Of a stretch of 64,000 nucleotides of DNA, positions 34,233 to 43,561 are shown one piece after another (the first letter of the stretch is position 1; each line of letters opens with the position of its first letter). The position numbers and the translations under genes are program-made. Under the pieces are notes generated by a model. The model worked only from the letters and a program-made list of their open reading frames with translations. It had not been told where the DNA came from and did not search any database. Origin of the DNA: DASYKS01 sp031404815 (lineage in GTDB: Bacteria; Acidobacteriota; Thermoanaerobaculia; Multivoradales; UBA5704); the NCBI GenBank assembly GCA_031404815.1, contig JANNIH010000158.1:1-64000 (forward strand), written 5' to 3'.

Positions 34233-35822
34233 CTACTGCTGCCAGGTCGTCCCGGCGAGCAGGGAGCGCCAGTCGATACCGTCGGTGGGTTGGCCGTCGC
34301 CCTCGGCTCCAAAGGTCGAGACGCGCGCTCTCGCGGGCGGCGTGGGCTGGCCGCCTGCCGTCGGCGGTATGAGCAGCAGTTCGGTGAAGCCGGTCACGCT
34401 CGTGCAATGTGTGGTTCTCGCGGCCGAGCAGCGGGCGAGGACCCTCATCGAACCGTCCAGCAGACTCCCGCCCGCCCCCGCCCCATAGCGGACGGTGACT
34501 TCCACTGCGAGCCGCCCGCGCGAGGCGCCATTCGGGTCGAGCGGGTAGACGTCGATGCGATAGCGGTCGGGAGACTCGCCGCGGAAGATCGCGAGCTCGG
34601 ACGTTCCTGACCCCTCGGCGGTGGCGCGGGCCACCTTCGCCAGCACGCGAAAGAGGTGGACATCCCGCGGGCTGAACCGACCGTGGCAGGGATTGAGTTG
34701 CGAGGCCAGGCCCCGGCCGGGTCTGGCGTCGGCGGGCCGACCCGCCGGCCCCTCGACGTTGTCGATGCGCAAAGCGGTGGTGGCTCCGGGTTCGAGCGCG
34801 GGTTCGAGGGTGAGCCGCATCTCGCCCGGTCCTTTCGCCACCAGGTCGGAGCTCAGGGCATTGCGCGTCAGGCTCAACGACGGGAGCTGAGGGCGGGAGG
34901 GGTTGCGCAACAGGGGGGTTTCTTCCGGGTTGGTCGAGAACGCCAGATGGCGCTCCGCTGCGGCCGTGCCGGAGGTGGCATAGGCCAGTCCGGCGAAGTC
35001 GCCGGTGGCGGTCAGTGCGAGGTTCAGCCCGACGGCCGCGGCGCCCGGAGCCTCGACCGCGGCGCGCGCGAGGAGGCCGGACAGCCGGGTGGCATCGCAG
35101 GCGACGGCCGTCGAGGTGAGCGGCTGCGGTGCGTCATCATCCACAATCGTGAGCGTGGAGCGGCGCGTCTGTGGATCGAGGGTGGCTCCGCCCTCGGGGG
35201 CGCTCAGCTCGAGCGTCAAGGTCTCCTCCCCCTCGAACGTGAAGTCGTCGAGGATCGGAACCAGGAAAGATCGGTCGGCGGTCTCGCCGTCCGCCCAGTG
35301 AAGCGTCCCGGAAGTGGCGGCGAAGTCTTCTCCAGGCGTCGCATTGCCGGGGTTCGACGAGAAGACCTGGGCGGCATAGGCCACCGAGATCGCACCCGTG
35401 CCTCCGCGGGTGCGTCGGACGGTGGCCACCGCTTCGCCGTCCCCTTCGGAAACAGAGAGAGTCGGCTGAGACAACTCGGGGACCCCGGGATGATTAGGGC
35501 CGGAAACCGCGATCACCCCGCGCATGCCAAGCGGCTCGTGCGGAATGCATACATAGGGAAAGGTGCCCGGTTGATCGAATCGATGGCGGAACGGCCAGAC
35601 CGGCGCGCCATCTGGAGCGGCATCGCCACTGGCAAAACTCCCGTCCAGCGCCGTGACGCTGTGGATGCCGCCGGTGTTGCCCCAGGTCACCGTATCGCCA
35701 ACCTGTATTTCGAGGCGCGAGGGAGAAAACGTAAACCCGCCCAGGAGCACCTGGTGATCTGCGGCCGACGCCGCGATGGGCAACAGCAAGAGGAGGCTCG
35801 AAGCGAAAACATGTCGAAGCAT
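34233..35822 (-). CDS. Cupredoxin-Calx-beta exported protein
   Basis: A 529-aa protein with a signal peptide (MLRHVFASSLLLLLPIAASA). The first ~100 mature residues form a plastocyanin-like cupredoxin with a complete type-1 copper site: H in GNTGGIHSVTA, then C, H and M in YVCIPHEPLGM. A Calx-beta domain follows (~130-240: LSVSEGDGEAVATVRRTRGG, TFEGEETLTLELS, LTIVDDDA). The C-terminal ~270 residues are beta-rich and uncharacterised, with a Cys pair (RVLARCSAARTTHC). It is likely an extracytoplasmic electron carrier or copper-binding surface protein. It is transcribed divergently from the PhoX-like gene across a 239-bp intergenic region that must hold both promoters. Confidence 0.85.
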   Translation of the reverse strand: MLRHVFASSLLLLLPIAASAADHQVLLGGFTFSPSRLEIQVGDTVTWGNTGGIHSVTALDGSFASGDAAPDGAPVWPFRHRFDQPGTFPYVCIPHEPLGMRGVIAVSGPNHPGVPELSQPTLSVSEGDGEAVATVRRTRGGTGAISVAYAAQVFSSNPGNATPGEDFAATSGTLHWADGETADRSFLVPILDDFTFEGEETLTLELSAPEGGATLDPQTRRSTLTIVDDDAPQPLTSTAVACDATRLSGLLARAAVEAPGAAAVGLNLALTATGDFAGLAYATSGTAAAERHLAFSTNPEETPLLRNPSRPQLPSLSLTRNALSSDLVAKGPGEMRLTLEPALEPGATTALRIDNVEGPAGRPADARPGRGLASQLNPCHGRFSPRDVHLFRVLAKVARATAEGSGTSELAIFRGESPDRYRIDVYPLDPNGASRGRLAVEVTVRYGAGAGGSLLDGSMRVLARCSAARTTHCTSVTGFTELLLIPPTAGGQPTPPARARVSTFGAEGDGQPTDGIDWRSLLAGTTWQQ

Positions 35823-36061
35823 GGCGGGCAACCCTTTAGGTCGTTGGCACCTGGCAAGCGTGCCCCGACCGGATGGCGGGACGAGGCCGGCACCTTGAAC
35901 ACCTTGTGACAGCAACGGGCCCCGGTGCGACGCTTCGGCGACGCCGAGAGACTGTCGGGTTGCCGTCAAACCCTGGTCACCCAGTCCCCCTATCCTCCGG
36001 CCGATCGCACAACCGATCTTCTCCGCTCCACGGTGAACTTCAACTGAGAAGGAGGCTCGAT

Positions 36062-38260
36062 TTGGCTACGCTTATGCGTCGTAGAGTTACCGGCGTTCTT
36101 TTGACCGGGATGGTGGCGGCCGGCGCGGTTCCCGCCTTCGCGCAGGGGCCAAAACCCGCTCCGGAGCGACCGCTATCGTCCGTGGTCGCCTTGGTGCAAC
36201 GCACTTTGCGGCCGATCCCGGTCCAGGTGCGCAACTATGTGGACCAATACGCCAAAGGTACGCTTCCCGCCAACACCCGCTTCCCCTTGCCCAACAGCAA
36301 CGGTGACTCGATTCGCTCGATCAGCAACGTCACCAGCAACGTCCTCGTCAAATGGCTCGATCCCTTGACCTCGAATACCTCGGGTGGCGCACCCCGTTTC
36401 GGCGCCAACACCGACTTCATCGCCTATTTCGGCGATGGTTGGAACGCCGACTGGAACGGCGACATCTTGGGCAGCGCGCCGCAGTTCAAGGGGAGCGGCA
36501 GGTCCGGCTGGGTGTGGGCCAACCACGAGTACATCTCCAACTCCCGGCCGACGGCCACCAGCGCGCCGACCGGACAGCACCTGACCTTCGCGAGGTTCCT
36601 CCGCGACGCCGGCATCTTGACCAACGACGTCAACGCTTCGACCTGGTCCCAGGCCGACCTCGATGGCTACACCCGTCAGTACAAAAAGCAGCTCGGTGGC
36701 TCCTGGTTCCGCGTTCAGCTCGACAGCGCGACCAAGCAGTGGAAGCTGGTGCCCAACAACGGAGCCGTGCGCTACGACGCGACGAGCAGCACTCTGGCGA
36801 CCGTCACCGGCCACCGGCCGCGCCTCGACAAGGACGACTCGGGCTTGTTTCTTCCCCCGGGTGTCATCCCGGGCATCGTGGGCGACTGCTCCGGAGGGCA
36901 GACGCCCTGGGGCACGGTGATCACGGCGGAGGAAAACGTTCAGGACTACTACGGCGACCTGGAGACCAACTGGACCAGTGGCCAGCGTTTCGTCGCCGGA
37001 GCCGGCTTCGATCCGGGTAGTTTCATCACGCCGAATGTCGCTCCCTCCGGCAGCGGCGAATTCGGGCAGATCAGCAGCTCGGTGGAGCGGCACAACCGCG
37101 ACGCCTACGGGTACGCGGTGGAGATCGATCCCGGCCTGGCGGGCGAGGTCTTCTACGTGAGCGTCAATCAATTCGGCGGCGATGGCTACGGCCACAGAAA
37201 GATCGGTGCCCTCGGCCGCGCCCGTTGGGAAAACGTCGCGTTCGCGGTCGGTTCGGACTACAAACTGACGCCGAACCAGCCGATCGTTTTCTATGCCGGA
37301 GACGACCGTCGGAGCGGCCGCATCTGGAAATGGGTCAGCCGGAATCTCTACCTTGCGGGCATGAGCCGTTCCGACGTGCGCGCACTGCTCGACGACGGCA
37401 CCTTGTACGTCTCCCATTTCGCCGGGCTCGACAACGCGACCGGGCTGACGCTCAAAGAGACCGGGGCCTCTCCCACCGAGAGCGCGCCGGGAACGGGACA
37501 ATGGATCCGGATCAGCACTTCGAGCGCCGACATCGCGCCCAACGCCGCCGCGCTCGGCAAGCCGAATACCACCGTGGGCCAGGCTCTGCGGGACGTAAGC
37601 TGGAATGGCATCGGCGGTTTTCGCAACGACAATGACGTCCGTACGGCCCTGTTTACCGTCGCCAACAAGTTGGGTGTGATGGAACTCAACCGGCCCGAGG
37701 ATATCGAGTGGAATTCCCGCGACTTAAGTGGCCGCCCGCGCCTTTACGTGGCCTTCACCAACCACAATCGCCAGGTCGCACTGGATCAAAGCGGAGTTCT
37801 GTTTGATCCCGCCCAGCATTCCGCCAACTCGCCGCTGCGCCCCGATACGACCGGCGCCGTCTTCGCCCTCGAGGAAGCCGACTTCGCCAACCCTGCCGCC
37901 TCCGAGACCTTCAAGTATTTCGCGGTCTGGTTGGGGACCAAGAGCGCCGGCCTGTTCGATGCGGCCAACCCGGACAACATCATGGTCGATTCCCGAGGTG
38001 GCGTCTGGTTTGGCACCGATGGCAACTTCGGCGTCAATGGCACGGCGGACGCGCTCTACTACTTGGATCTCGACCCCAGACACCGCGAAGGCGCGCCGGG
38101 CATCACGAACCCGAGTTACGGCAAAGCTTTCCGATTCGCCGCGGTACCTTCCGATGCCGAGGCGACCGGGCCGGCGTTCAGTGCGGATGAAGCGACGATC
38201 TTCCTGAGCGTCCAGCATCCGGGTGAAGATCGGCCGAGCACCTGGCCGCAGAACCGGTAA
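36062..38260 (+). CDS. PhoX/DUF839-family exported protein
   Basis: A 732-aa protein of the DUF839 (PhoX) family: WVWANHEYISNSRPTATSAP, TPWGTVITAEENVQDYYGDL, YGYAVEIDP, and the C-terminal NRPEDIEWN and PDNIMVDSRGGVWFGTDGN. PhoX enzymes are Ca/Fe-dependent alkaline phosphatases exported by Tat; here MRRRVTGVLLTGMVAAGAVP is Tat-like but lacks a strict twin-arginine consensus. I place the start at TTG 36062 because AAGGAGG ends 6-7 nt upstream; the in-frame ATG 36074 would leave an unusually long 18-nt spacing. The two-haem cytochrome gene follows 63 nt downstream and is probably co-transcribed, hinting at a redox role. Phosphatase activity is a family-level inference. Confidence 0.82.
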   Translation: MATLMRRRVTGVLLTGMVAAGAVPAFAQGPKPAPERPLSSVVALVQRTLRPIPVQVRNYVDQYAKGTLPANTRFPLPNSNGDSIRSISNVTSNVLVKWLDPLTSNTSGGAPRFGANTDFIAYFGDGWNADWNGDILGSAPQFKGSGRSGWVWANHEYISNSRPTATSAPTGQHLTFARFLRDAGILTNDVNASTWSQADLDGYTRQYKKQLGGSWFRVQLDSATKQWKLVPNNGAVRYDATSSTLATVTGHRPRLDKDDSGLFLPPGVIPGIVGDCSGGQTPWGTVITAEENVQDYYGDLETNWTSGQRFVAGAGFDPGSFITPNVAPSGSGEFGQISSSVERHNRDAYGYAVEIDPGLAGEVFYVSVNQFGGDGYGHRKIGALGRARWENVAFAVGSDYKLTPNQPIVFYAGDDRRSGRIWKWVSRNLYLAGMSRSDVRALLDDGTLYVSHFAGLDNATGLTLKETGASPTESAPGTGQWIRISTSSADIAPNAAALGKPNTTVGQALRDVSWNGIGGFRNDNDVRTALFTVANKLGVMELNRPEDIEWNSRDLSGRPRLYVAFTNHNRQVALDQSGVLFDPAQHSANSPLRPDTTGAVFALEEADFANPAASETFKYFAVWLGTKSAGLFDAANPDNIMVDSRGGVWFGTDGNFGVNGTADALYYLDLDPRHREGAPGITNPSYGKAFRFAAVPSDAEATGPAFSADEATIFLSVQHPGEDRPSTWPQNR

Positions 38261-38273
38261 AACTCGACCTTCC

Positions 38274-38308
38274 GAAGGCCCCACTCCCGCGCTGGGGGTG
38301 GGGCCTTC
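38274..38308 (+). terminator. Intercistronic hairpin, attenuator-like
   Basis: GAAGGCCCCAC (38274-38284) pairs perfectly with GTGGGGCCTTC (38298-38308) around a 13-nt loop, between the PhoX-like and cytochrome genes. There is no T-run and the downstream AGGAG ribosome-binding site lies just after it, so partial termination or mRNA stabilisation between the two genes is more likely than full termination. Confidence 0.6.
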
Positions 38309-38323
38309 CCAGGAGCACGCCTC

Positions 38324-39970
38324 ATGCCGACCCTTAAGGGACCGAAGGCTCTGTTCATGCTCGTCGGCCTGCCTTTCGTTGTTCCCTTTTGGGTCCAATG
38401 GGCGGATTCCGAGAACGGCTACGATCCGCTCGCCCGGGCGCGCGCGAGCGTCGGCCATTCGGTCAATCTGGAAGCCGGCGTCCCACCGCAGTGCTACACC
38501 AAGACCGCAGGCGTCTCCAATCCCTGCTGGACCTGCCACACGGAGGCGCGCGACCCGAATTTTCAAGACGACGTGCGCCGACAGGAAGAGTACTCGTTCA
38601 GCGATGTTGCCTTGAAGAACCATTGGGAGAATCTCTTCCGCGACCGCTCGGCGGCGATCGCCGAGATCACCGACGCGGACGCGATCACCTACCTCCGCTC
38701 CGACAACTACACCCCCTTGCGCACAGCCCTGGCCGGGCGGTCCGACTATCCTGGCTATCGGGCGGATCTCGACTTGCATCGCGGCTTCGATGTCGAAGGT
38801 TTCGCCCGCGATGGGAGCGGCTGGCGTGCGCTGCGCTACAAACCGTTTCCCGGCACCTTCTGGCCGACCAACGGCAGCACCGACGACGTGATGATCCGCC
38901 TGCCGAAGGAGCTTCGCTCCCGAAACGGGGTCGAAGCGCGTGAGATCTACAAGGTCAATCTGGCCATCGTGGAGGCCGCGATCGCCTCCGATCCCGGCCG
39001 ATCGGACGGTGCTCTCGACTTCGCGATCGAGCCGGTCGAGGAGCGGGTGGCCCGGTTGGATCTCGACGGCGACGGCTCGATCTCCGGGTTGGCGACTCGA
39101 ATACGGAGCTTGCCGGCCCACTATGTGGGTGACGGGAGCGAGTTGCCGGTGGGGCGCTATCTCTATCCCCGGGGCACCGAGTTCCTCCATACCGTGCGTT
39201 ATGTCGATCCCGACTCTCCCTCCTTGCTGTCGCTGCGCGTCAAGGAGGTGCGCTACTCCAGAAAGACCCGCTCGCTCGATACCTGGGGCCTGCTGCGCGC
39301 GCGAGAGAAAGAGGCGGACGACAAAGACGAAGGGAAGGTTCCGGTCTACAGCGGCGAGCCGAGTGTCGGTCTGCTCACCGACGATGGTTGGCAGCTCCAA
39401 GGGTTCATCGAAGACGAGCGGGGGCGCCTGCGCCTTCAGACCGAAGAAGAGCATCGCTTCTGCATGGGATGCCATGGCGCGCTCGGGGTCACCGTAGATG
39501 GCACGTTCGCTCTGGCCCGCAAGGTTCCGCAAGCCGCAGGCTGGCGCCACCAGGACCTGCGTGGCATCCCCGACGTGCCGCAGGCCGGCCACACCGAGCC
39601 GGAGATCTTGACCTACTTCCGCCGGGTCGGAGGGGGCGACGAGCTGCGCGCCAACCGCGAGATCCTCGAGCGTTTCTTTCCCGGCGGCCGGCTCGACGAG
39701 GCCGCGGTCCGCCGCGCCGCCCCGGGCGGGGATCGCGACATCGCGTTCCTGCTCAGCCCGTCGCGCCAACGGGCCTTGCTCCTGGCCAAGGCGTACATGG
39801 TCTTGGTCCGCGAGCAGACCTTCGCAGCGGGCCGCGACGCGATGCCGGTCCCTCCGGCCAACGTCCATCGCGAGATAGAGAACGGCTCGACCGAGCTGGG
39901 GAAGGCGGGACGGGTGTACCGCGACGGCCGGCTCTGGCTCGATTGGCGGGCCGGCGACCTACCGCGGTAG
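38324..39970 (+). CDS. Exported two-haem c-type cytochrome-like protein
   Basis: A 548-aa protein. An N-terminal hydrophobic segment (LFMLVGLPFVVPFWVQW) serves as signal/anchor. Two CxxCH haem c attachment motifs are present: CWTCH near residue 68 and CMGCH near residue 382, separated by a long domain, unlike small tandem multihaem cytochromes. Between them is a stretch LDLDGDGSISGLATRI, an EF-hand-like DxDxDG loop. It is preceded by AGGAG and follows the PhoX-like gene. I do not recognise a specific family; an extracytoplasmic redox enzyme subunit is likely, possibly exchanging electrons with the nearby cupredoxin. Confidence 0.8.
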   Translation: MPTLKGPKALFMLVGLPFVVPFWVQWADSENGYDPLARARASVGHSVNLEAGVPPQCYTKTAGVSNPCWTCHTEARDPNFQDDVRRQEEYSFSDVALKNHWENLFRDRSAAIAEITDADAITYLRSDNYTPLRTALAGRSDYPGYRADLDLHRGFDVEGFARDGSGWRALRYKPFPGTFWPTNGSTDDVMIRLPKELRSRNGVEAREIYKVNLAIVEAAIASDPGRSDGALDFAIEPVEERVARLDLDGDGSISGLATRIRSLPAHYVGDGSELPVGRYLYPRGTEFLHTVRYVDPDSPSLLSLRVKEVRYSRKTRSLDTWGLLRAREKEADDKDEGKVPVYSGEPSVGLLTDDGWQLQGFIEDERGRLRLQTEEEHRFCMGCHGALGVTVDGTFALARKVPQAAGWRHQDLRGIPDVPQAGHTEPEILTYFRRVGGGDELRANREILERFFPGGRLDEAAVRRAAPGGDRDIAFLLSPSRQRALLLAKAYMVLVREQTFAAGRDAMPVPPANVHREIENGSTELGKAGRVYRDGRLWLDWRAGDLPR

Positions 39971-40021
39971 GTCCGCCGCCCCGATTCCGCTCCTCCGCTC
40001 ACCCAAGCCGGCAAACTCTCT

Positions 40022-40984
40022 TCACATCCTGGCGAGTGTCGCGAGCACGCGGGATCGGGCCTCCTGTGCCGCGGGAGAGGGGTTTGCGGCGAGCGAGAGT
40101 TGGAAATGGAGGCGGGAGAGGAACGCCTGGCGGTTGCGCAGCGCGGCGTAGCGACCCGGGTCGACCAGCGGGCTGTCCTTCCAGACTTCGCGCGCGGCGG
40201 TGGCGCTGCGGGCAAGGCTTGAGTCGAGCTCCTTCGGATCGAGCATGTCGCGCAGCACGAGCGGGGCCGCCGCGTCGGCGAGCTGCTCGGATTCGCCCCA
40301 GGAGAACCCTTGGCCGAGAGCGAATCCGGCCGCATCCAACTTGGCCTCGATTGCGGCGAAGATGCGCGTAGCGTCCTCGGGCCGCAGGTGCGGGCTACGG
40401 CCGAGGAACTTGAGCAGGTCGGCGGTGTGCGCCGTCGCGTGGATCCACCCCTTCTCGCCGCCGTAGGCGCGCAGGTCGCGCTCGCCCGCAAAGTAGGAGA
40501 GGGCGGCACCCAGCAGAGCCTGATGCCCTTCGGCACCGAGGAACGGCGCCGCGAGGTCGCGTCTGGCGAGCAGCGATAGGCTGAGTGCGGAGAACGAGCG
40601 CAGGAAGATCCCGTCGTCGCCGCTCTCGCCCAGGCCGGTGGACAACTGACGACACAAGCGGGCGACCAGGCGGCGTTGCGTTTCGGGGTCGAGCAGGCCA
40701 CGCTGAATCCAGAGCGCGGAGATCGAATAGGCGAGTCGGTCGCGCAGCTCGGGGTCGGGCGAAGCGAGATACGCCGAAAGCTCCTCGACCAGGTCGGGTG
40801 CGGAGGTTCCCTCGGGAACCGCGCCGTCGGCGGCCGCGATGGCGCGCCAGAACGCAAGGTCTCGCGGGCTCGCCGGGGCTGTAGGCTCGCCCGCACCGCC
40901 CGCAGGTGCCGCCGCGAGCGAGACGGCCACGCCTAGGGCGAGGCCCGCGGCTCGGGTGGCGCGCGGTTTCACCAGATTCGACAT
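40022..40984 (-). CDS. DUF2785-family exported protein
   Basis: A 320-aa protein with a signal peptide (AAGLALGVAVSLAAAPAGGA). The helical body contains KGWIHATAHTADLLKFL (within EKGWIHATAHTADLLKFLG), the conserved GWxHAxAHxADLL motif of DUF2785, whose histidines suggest a metal or catalytic site but whose activity is unknown. Its start overlaps the 3' end of the M13 peptidase gene by 16 nt on the same strand, so the two are translationally linked; a shared role in peptide turnover in the periplasm is conjecture. Confidence 0.78.
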   Translation of the reverse strand: MSNLVKPRATRAAGLALGVAVSLAAAPAGGAGEPTAPASPRDLAFWRAIAAADGAVPEGTSAPDLVEELSAYLASPDPELRDRLAYSISALWIQRGLLDPETQRRLVARLCRQLSTGLGESGDDGIFLRSFSALSLSLLARRDLAAPFLGAEGHQALLGAALSYFAGERDLRAYGGEKGWIHATAHTADLLKFLGRSPHLRPEDATRIFAAIEAKLDAAGFALGQGFSWGESEQLADAAAPLVLRDMLDPKELDSSLARSATAAREVWKDSPLVDPGRYAALRNRQAFLSRLHFQLSLAANPSPAAQEARSRVLATLARM

Positions 40985-43029
40985 ACGTCCTCCGTCTTTT
41001 TGACCATCGGCTGGCCGGGTTTGCAGGCGAAGGCCTGGGCGAACTCGGGCATGTTGACCACCACGCCGTTGATCCGAAACCGGCCGGTGGAGTGGGGGTC
41101 TGTCTTCGCGCGCACCCGGAGGTTTTCCGGTCGGTCGTTGTTGCACACCCATTGCGCGAAGCCGACGAAGAAGCGCTGGTCGGGGGTCAACCCCTCGATG
41201 GGCTCGAGCTTCTTGTCTTTGGTGGCGTCCTGCCAGGCGAGGTACGCGATGATCGTGCCGCCGAGGTCGGCGACATCCTCACCGAGCGTAAGTTGGCTGT
41301 TGATCTTCAAGTCGTCGACGATCGGGTACTGGGCGTACTGATCGACCACGCATTGGGCGCGCTTGCCGAACTCCTTGGCGTCCGCTTCGGTCCACCAGTC
41401 GCGAAGGTTGCCGTTCGCGTCGAATTGGCGCCCCTCGTCGTCGAAACCGTGGGTCAGCTCGTGGCCGATCGTGCTGCCGGTGTTGCCATAGTTTGGTGCG
41501 TCATCCGATTTGAGATCGAACAGCGGCGGCAGCAGCACGCCCGCGGGGAAGTTCATGTCGTTCAACTGCGCGTCGTAATAGGCGTTGACGGTCGGCGCGG
41601 TCATCGCCCACTCGCCGCGATCGACCGGCTTGCCGATCTTGGCCAGGCCGCGCCGGTGCTCGAAGCCGTAGGCGCGCGCGATGTTGCCGGCGAAATCGGT
41701 GCGCTCAATCGAGAGGTCGGAAAAGTCGCGCCAGACGTCCGGGTAACCGATCTTGTTGCGCATGCCGTGGAGCTTGGTCATCGCCTGCTTCTTGGTTGCC
41801 TCGCCCATCCAGGGGAGCGCCGCGATCCGCGCCGCCATCGCCTTTTCGATCCGCAGCGTCATGTCGAGCGTGCTCGCCTTGACCTCGGGCGGAAACGCTT
41901 TCGCCACGAAGACCTGACCGAGCGCTTCGCCGAGGTCGCGATCGACGCCGCCGACACAGGTTTTCCAGCGCGGCGGCATCGATTGCACACCGCGCAACGT
42001 CTTACCGTAGAACTCGAAATTCGCGGTACGAAACGCCTCGGGCAGGACCGGTGAGCTGACGTTCAAAAGCTGCCAGGAAAGATAGACCTGCCAGTCGGCG
42101 AGGCTCGCGTCCTTGAGCTGGCGCTCGATCCGCTCGAAGAACTTCGGCTCGGTGACGTTCAAATCCGCGACCTTGGGACTGCCGATCCCGTCCAGGTAGC
42201 GCTGCCAAGAAAACGTCGGGGTGAGCTTCTGGAGGTCGGCGAGCTGGGTCCGGTGCCAGGTCTTGTACGGGTCGCGCCGCTCGACGCGCGACAGCGCGGC
42301 CTCGGCGAGCGCGGTCTCGAAAGCGAGCACGCTTTTCGCTTTGGTTGCGGCGACCTCCGGCGCATCCCCGCCGAGCGCGAAGGTCCGGGCGATATAGGCG
42401 ACGTAGGCCTCGCGGATGCCCTTGGTTCGGTCGTCGTCGTCCAGGTAGTAGGCCCGGTCGGGCAGGCTGAGACCGCCGGCCGAAGTGAACGGCATCACCC
42501 GACTCGCGTCATCCGCGTCCTGGGTGGAGCCGAAGCCGAACAGCATGCGGCCGGTCGAACCGATCGGGTGGAGCCGGCCGAGCAGGGGAGCGATCTGCTC
42601 CTTCGAGGCGAGCGCCGCGATTGCGTCGAGGTCGGCGCGCACGGGCGCCATCCCTGCCTTCTCGATCTGGGCCAAGTCCATGCAGGCGTGGAAGTAATCG
42701 CCGATTGAGCGCTCGGTGGCGGTGCGCCCGGGGCTGTCTCTGGCAGCAGTTTCGAGCAGACCCCAGAGGAAGCGCTGGTTGTCCTGGGCCACTTTGGCGT
42801 AGACGCTCCAGCTCCCCTGGTCGGCGGGGATCGGGTTGAGCTTTTCCCAGCCGGCACACGAGTAGGCGTAAAAATCGACGCACGGGTCGATCGACCGGTC
42901 CATCGCCGTGACGCTGAGCGACGGCGAATAGGGGAGCGCCGGGAGGGGAGTGTCGGGGGTGCCTTCGGCCACGGCGGAGGAGAACGTGGCGAAGGTGAGG
43001 GCGAGGGCGATCGCGACGGCGTGTTTCAT
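40969..43029 (-). CDS. M13-family (neprilysin-like) zinc metallopeptidase, exported
   Basis: A 686-aa protein with a signal peptide (MKHAVAIALALTFATFSSAVA). The start of the mature region has the family's DPCVDFYAYSCAGW. The catalytic domain carries HELTH in STIGHELTHGFDDEGRQFD (zinc ligands and the catalytic glutamate), GEDVADLGG supplying the third ligand, and NAYYDAQLNDMNFPAGVL. The C-terminus ends CRIW, the conserved terminal motif. Length matches bacterial PepO-type enzymes. It acts outside the cytoplasm, cleaving oligopeptides at the N-side of hydrophobic residues. ATG 43029 starts the signal peptide. It is followed by the overlapping DUF2785 gene. Confidence 0.95.
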   Translation of the reverse strand: MKHAVAIALALTFATFSSAVAEGTPDTPLPALPYSPSLSVTAMDRSIDPCVDFYAYSCAGWEKLNPIPADQGSWSVYAKVAQDNQRFLWGLLETAARDSPGRTATERSIGDYFHACMDLAQIEKAGMAPVRADLDAIAALASKEQIAPLLGRLHPIGSTGRMLFGFGSTQDADDASRVMPFTSAGGLSLPDRAYYLDDDDRTKGIREAYVAYIARTFALGGDAPEVAATKAKSVLAFETALAEAALSRVERRDPYKTWHRTQLADLQKLTPTFSWQRYLDGIGSPKVADLNVTEPKFFERIERQLKDASLADWQVYLSWQLLNVSSPVLPEAFRTANFEFYGKTLRGVQSMPPRWKTCVGGVDRDLGEALGQVFVAKAFPPEVKASTLDMTLRIEKAMAARIAALPWMGEATKKQAMTKLHGMRNKIGYPDVWRDFSDLSIERTDFAGNIARAYGFEHRRGLAKIGKPVDRGEWAMTAPTVNAYYDAQLNDMNFPAGVLLPPLFDLKSDDAPNYGNTGSTIGHELTHGFDDEGRQFDANGNLRDWWTEADAKEFGKRAQCVVDQYAQYPIVDDLKINSQLTLGEDVADLGGTIIAYLAWQDATKDKKLEPIEGLTPDQRFFVGFAQWVCNNDRPENLRVRAKTDPHSTGRFRINGVVVNMPEFAQAFACKPGQPMVKKTEDVCRIW

Positions 43030-43131
43030 CGAGGGCTCCAAGGTGCGAGGGTGGTACGGGCGTAGTAATCCTTGGTGACGAATACGTTGTGGCGCGCGCA
43101 AAGTTCTAGAGGATGTCCGCGCCGCGCCGGG

Positions 43132-43479
43132 TTACACCTGGGTGAGCGGGATGCCGATCAGCAGGATCGCGACCCCGGCCCACTGCCAGGGAGCCACCCG
43201 CTCGCGCAGGAAGATCGCGGCGAGCAGGACGGTGACCGCGGAAAACAGCGAGGTGAGCACCGTGGTGAGCGTCACGTGGCCCAGCGAGAGACCCCAGTTG
43301 GACGCGAGGAACGCGCCGGTATCGAACAGGCTCATGAGGGCGATCAGCGTCCAAACCCGGCGGCCGCGCGGCAGCTCTAAGCTCTGGCGCAACGGGGTGG
43401 CGAGCAGGGCGAGCACGAACGGCGTCACCAGGCGGAGGGAAGGCGGAGGGAGATCGTCCTTGACGAGCGCCGATTCCAA
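43132..43479 (-). pseudogene. Displaced 3' fragment of an EamA/DMT transporter gene
   Basis: The minus strand encodes the last ~100 residues of an EamA permease: RLVTPFVLALLATPLRQSLE then DTGAFLASNWGLSLG and TTVLTSLFSAVTVLLAAIFL to IPLTQV. By hand alignment about 78 of 100 positions are identical to the C-terminus of the intact gene at 56584-57447. Similarity stops abruptly near 43436; the 14 or so residues before it (MESALVKDDLPPP) come from unrelated DNA. The five or six N-terminal membrane helices are absent, so it cannot form a transporter. It marks the left edge of the 13-kb island. Confidence 0.85.
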
Positions 43480-43561
43480 TTGATAGGATGGGCCTAAAAT
43501 TAGTCTCAGTTGGTGTCATCTATCTTCGCATGAGGTCAAGCTTCGGACGGGGCGAGCACAA

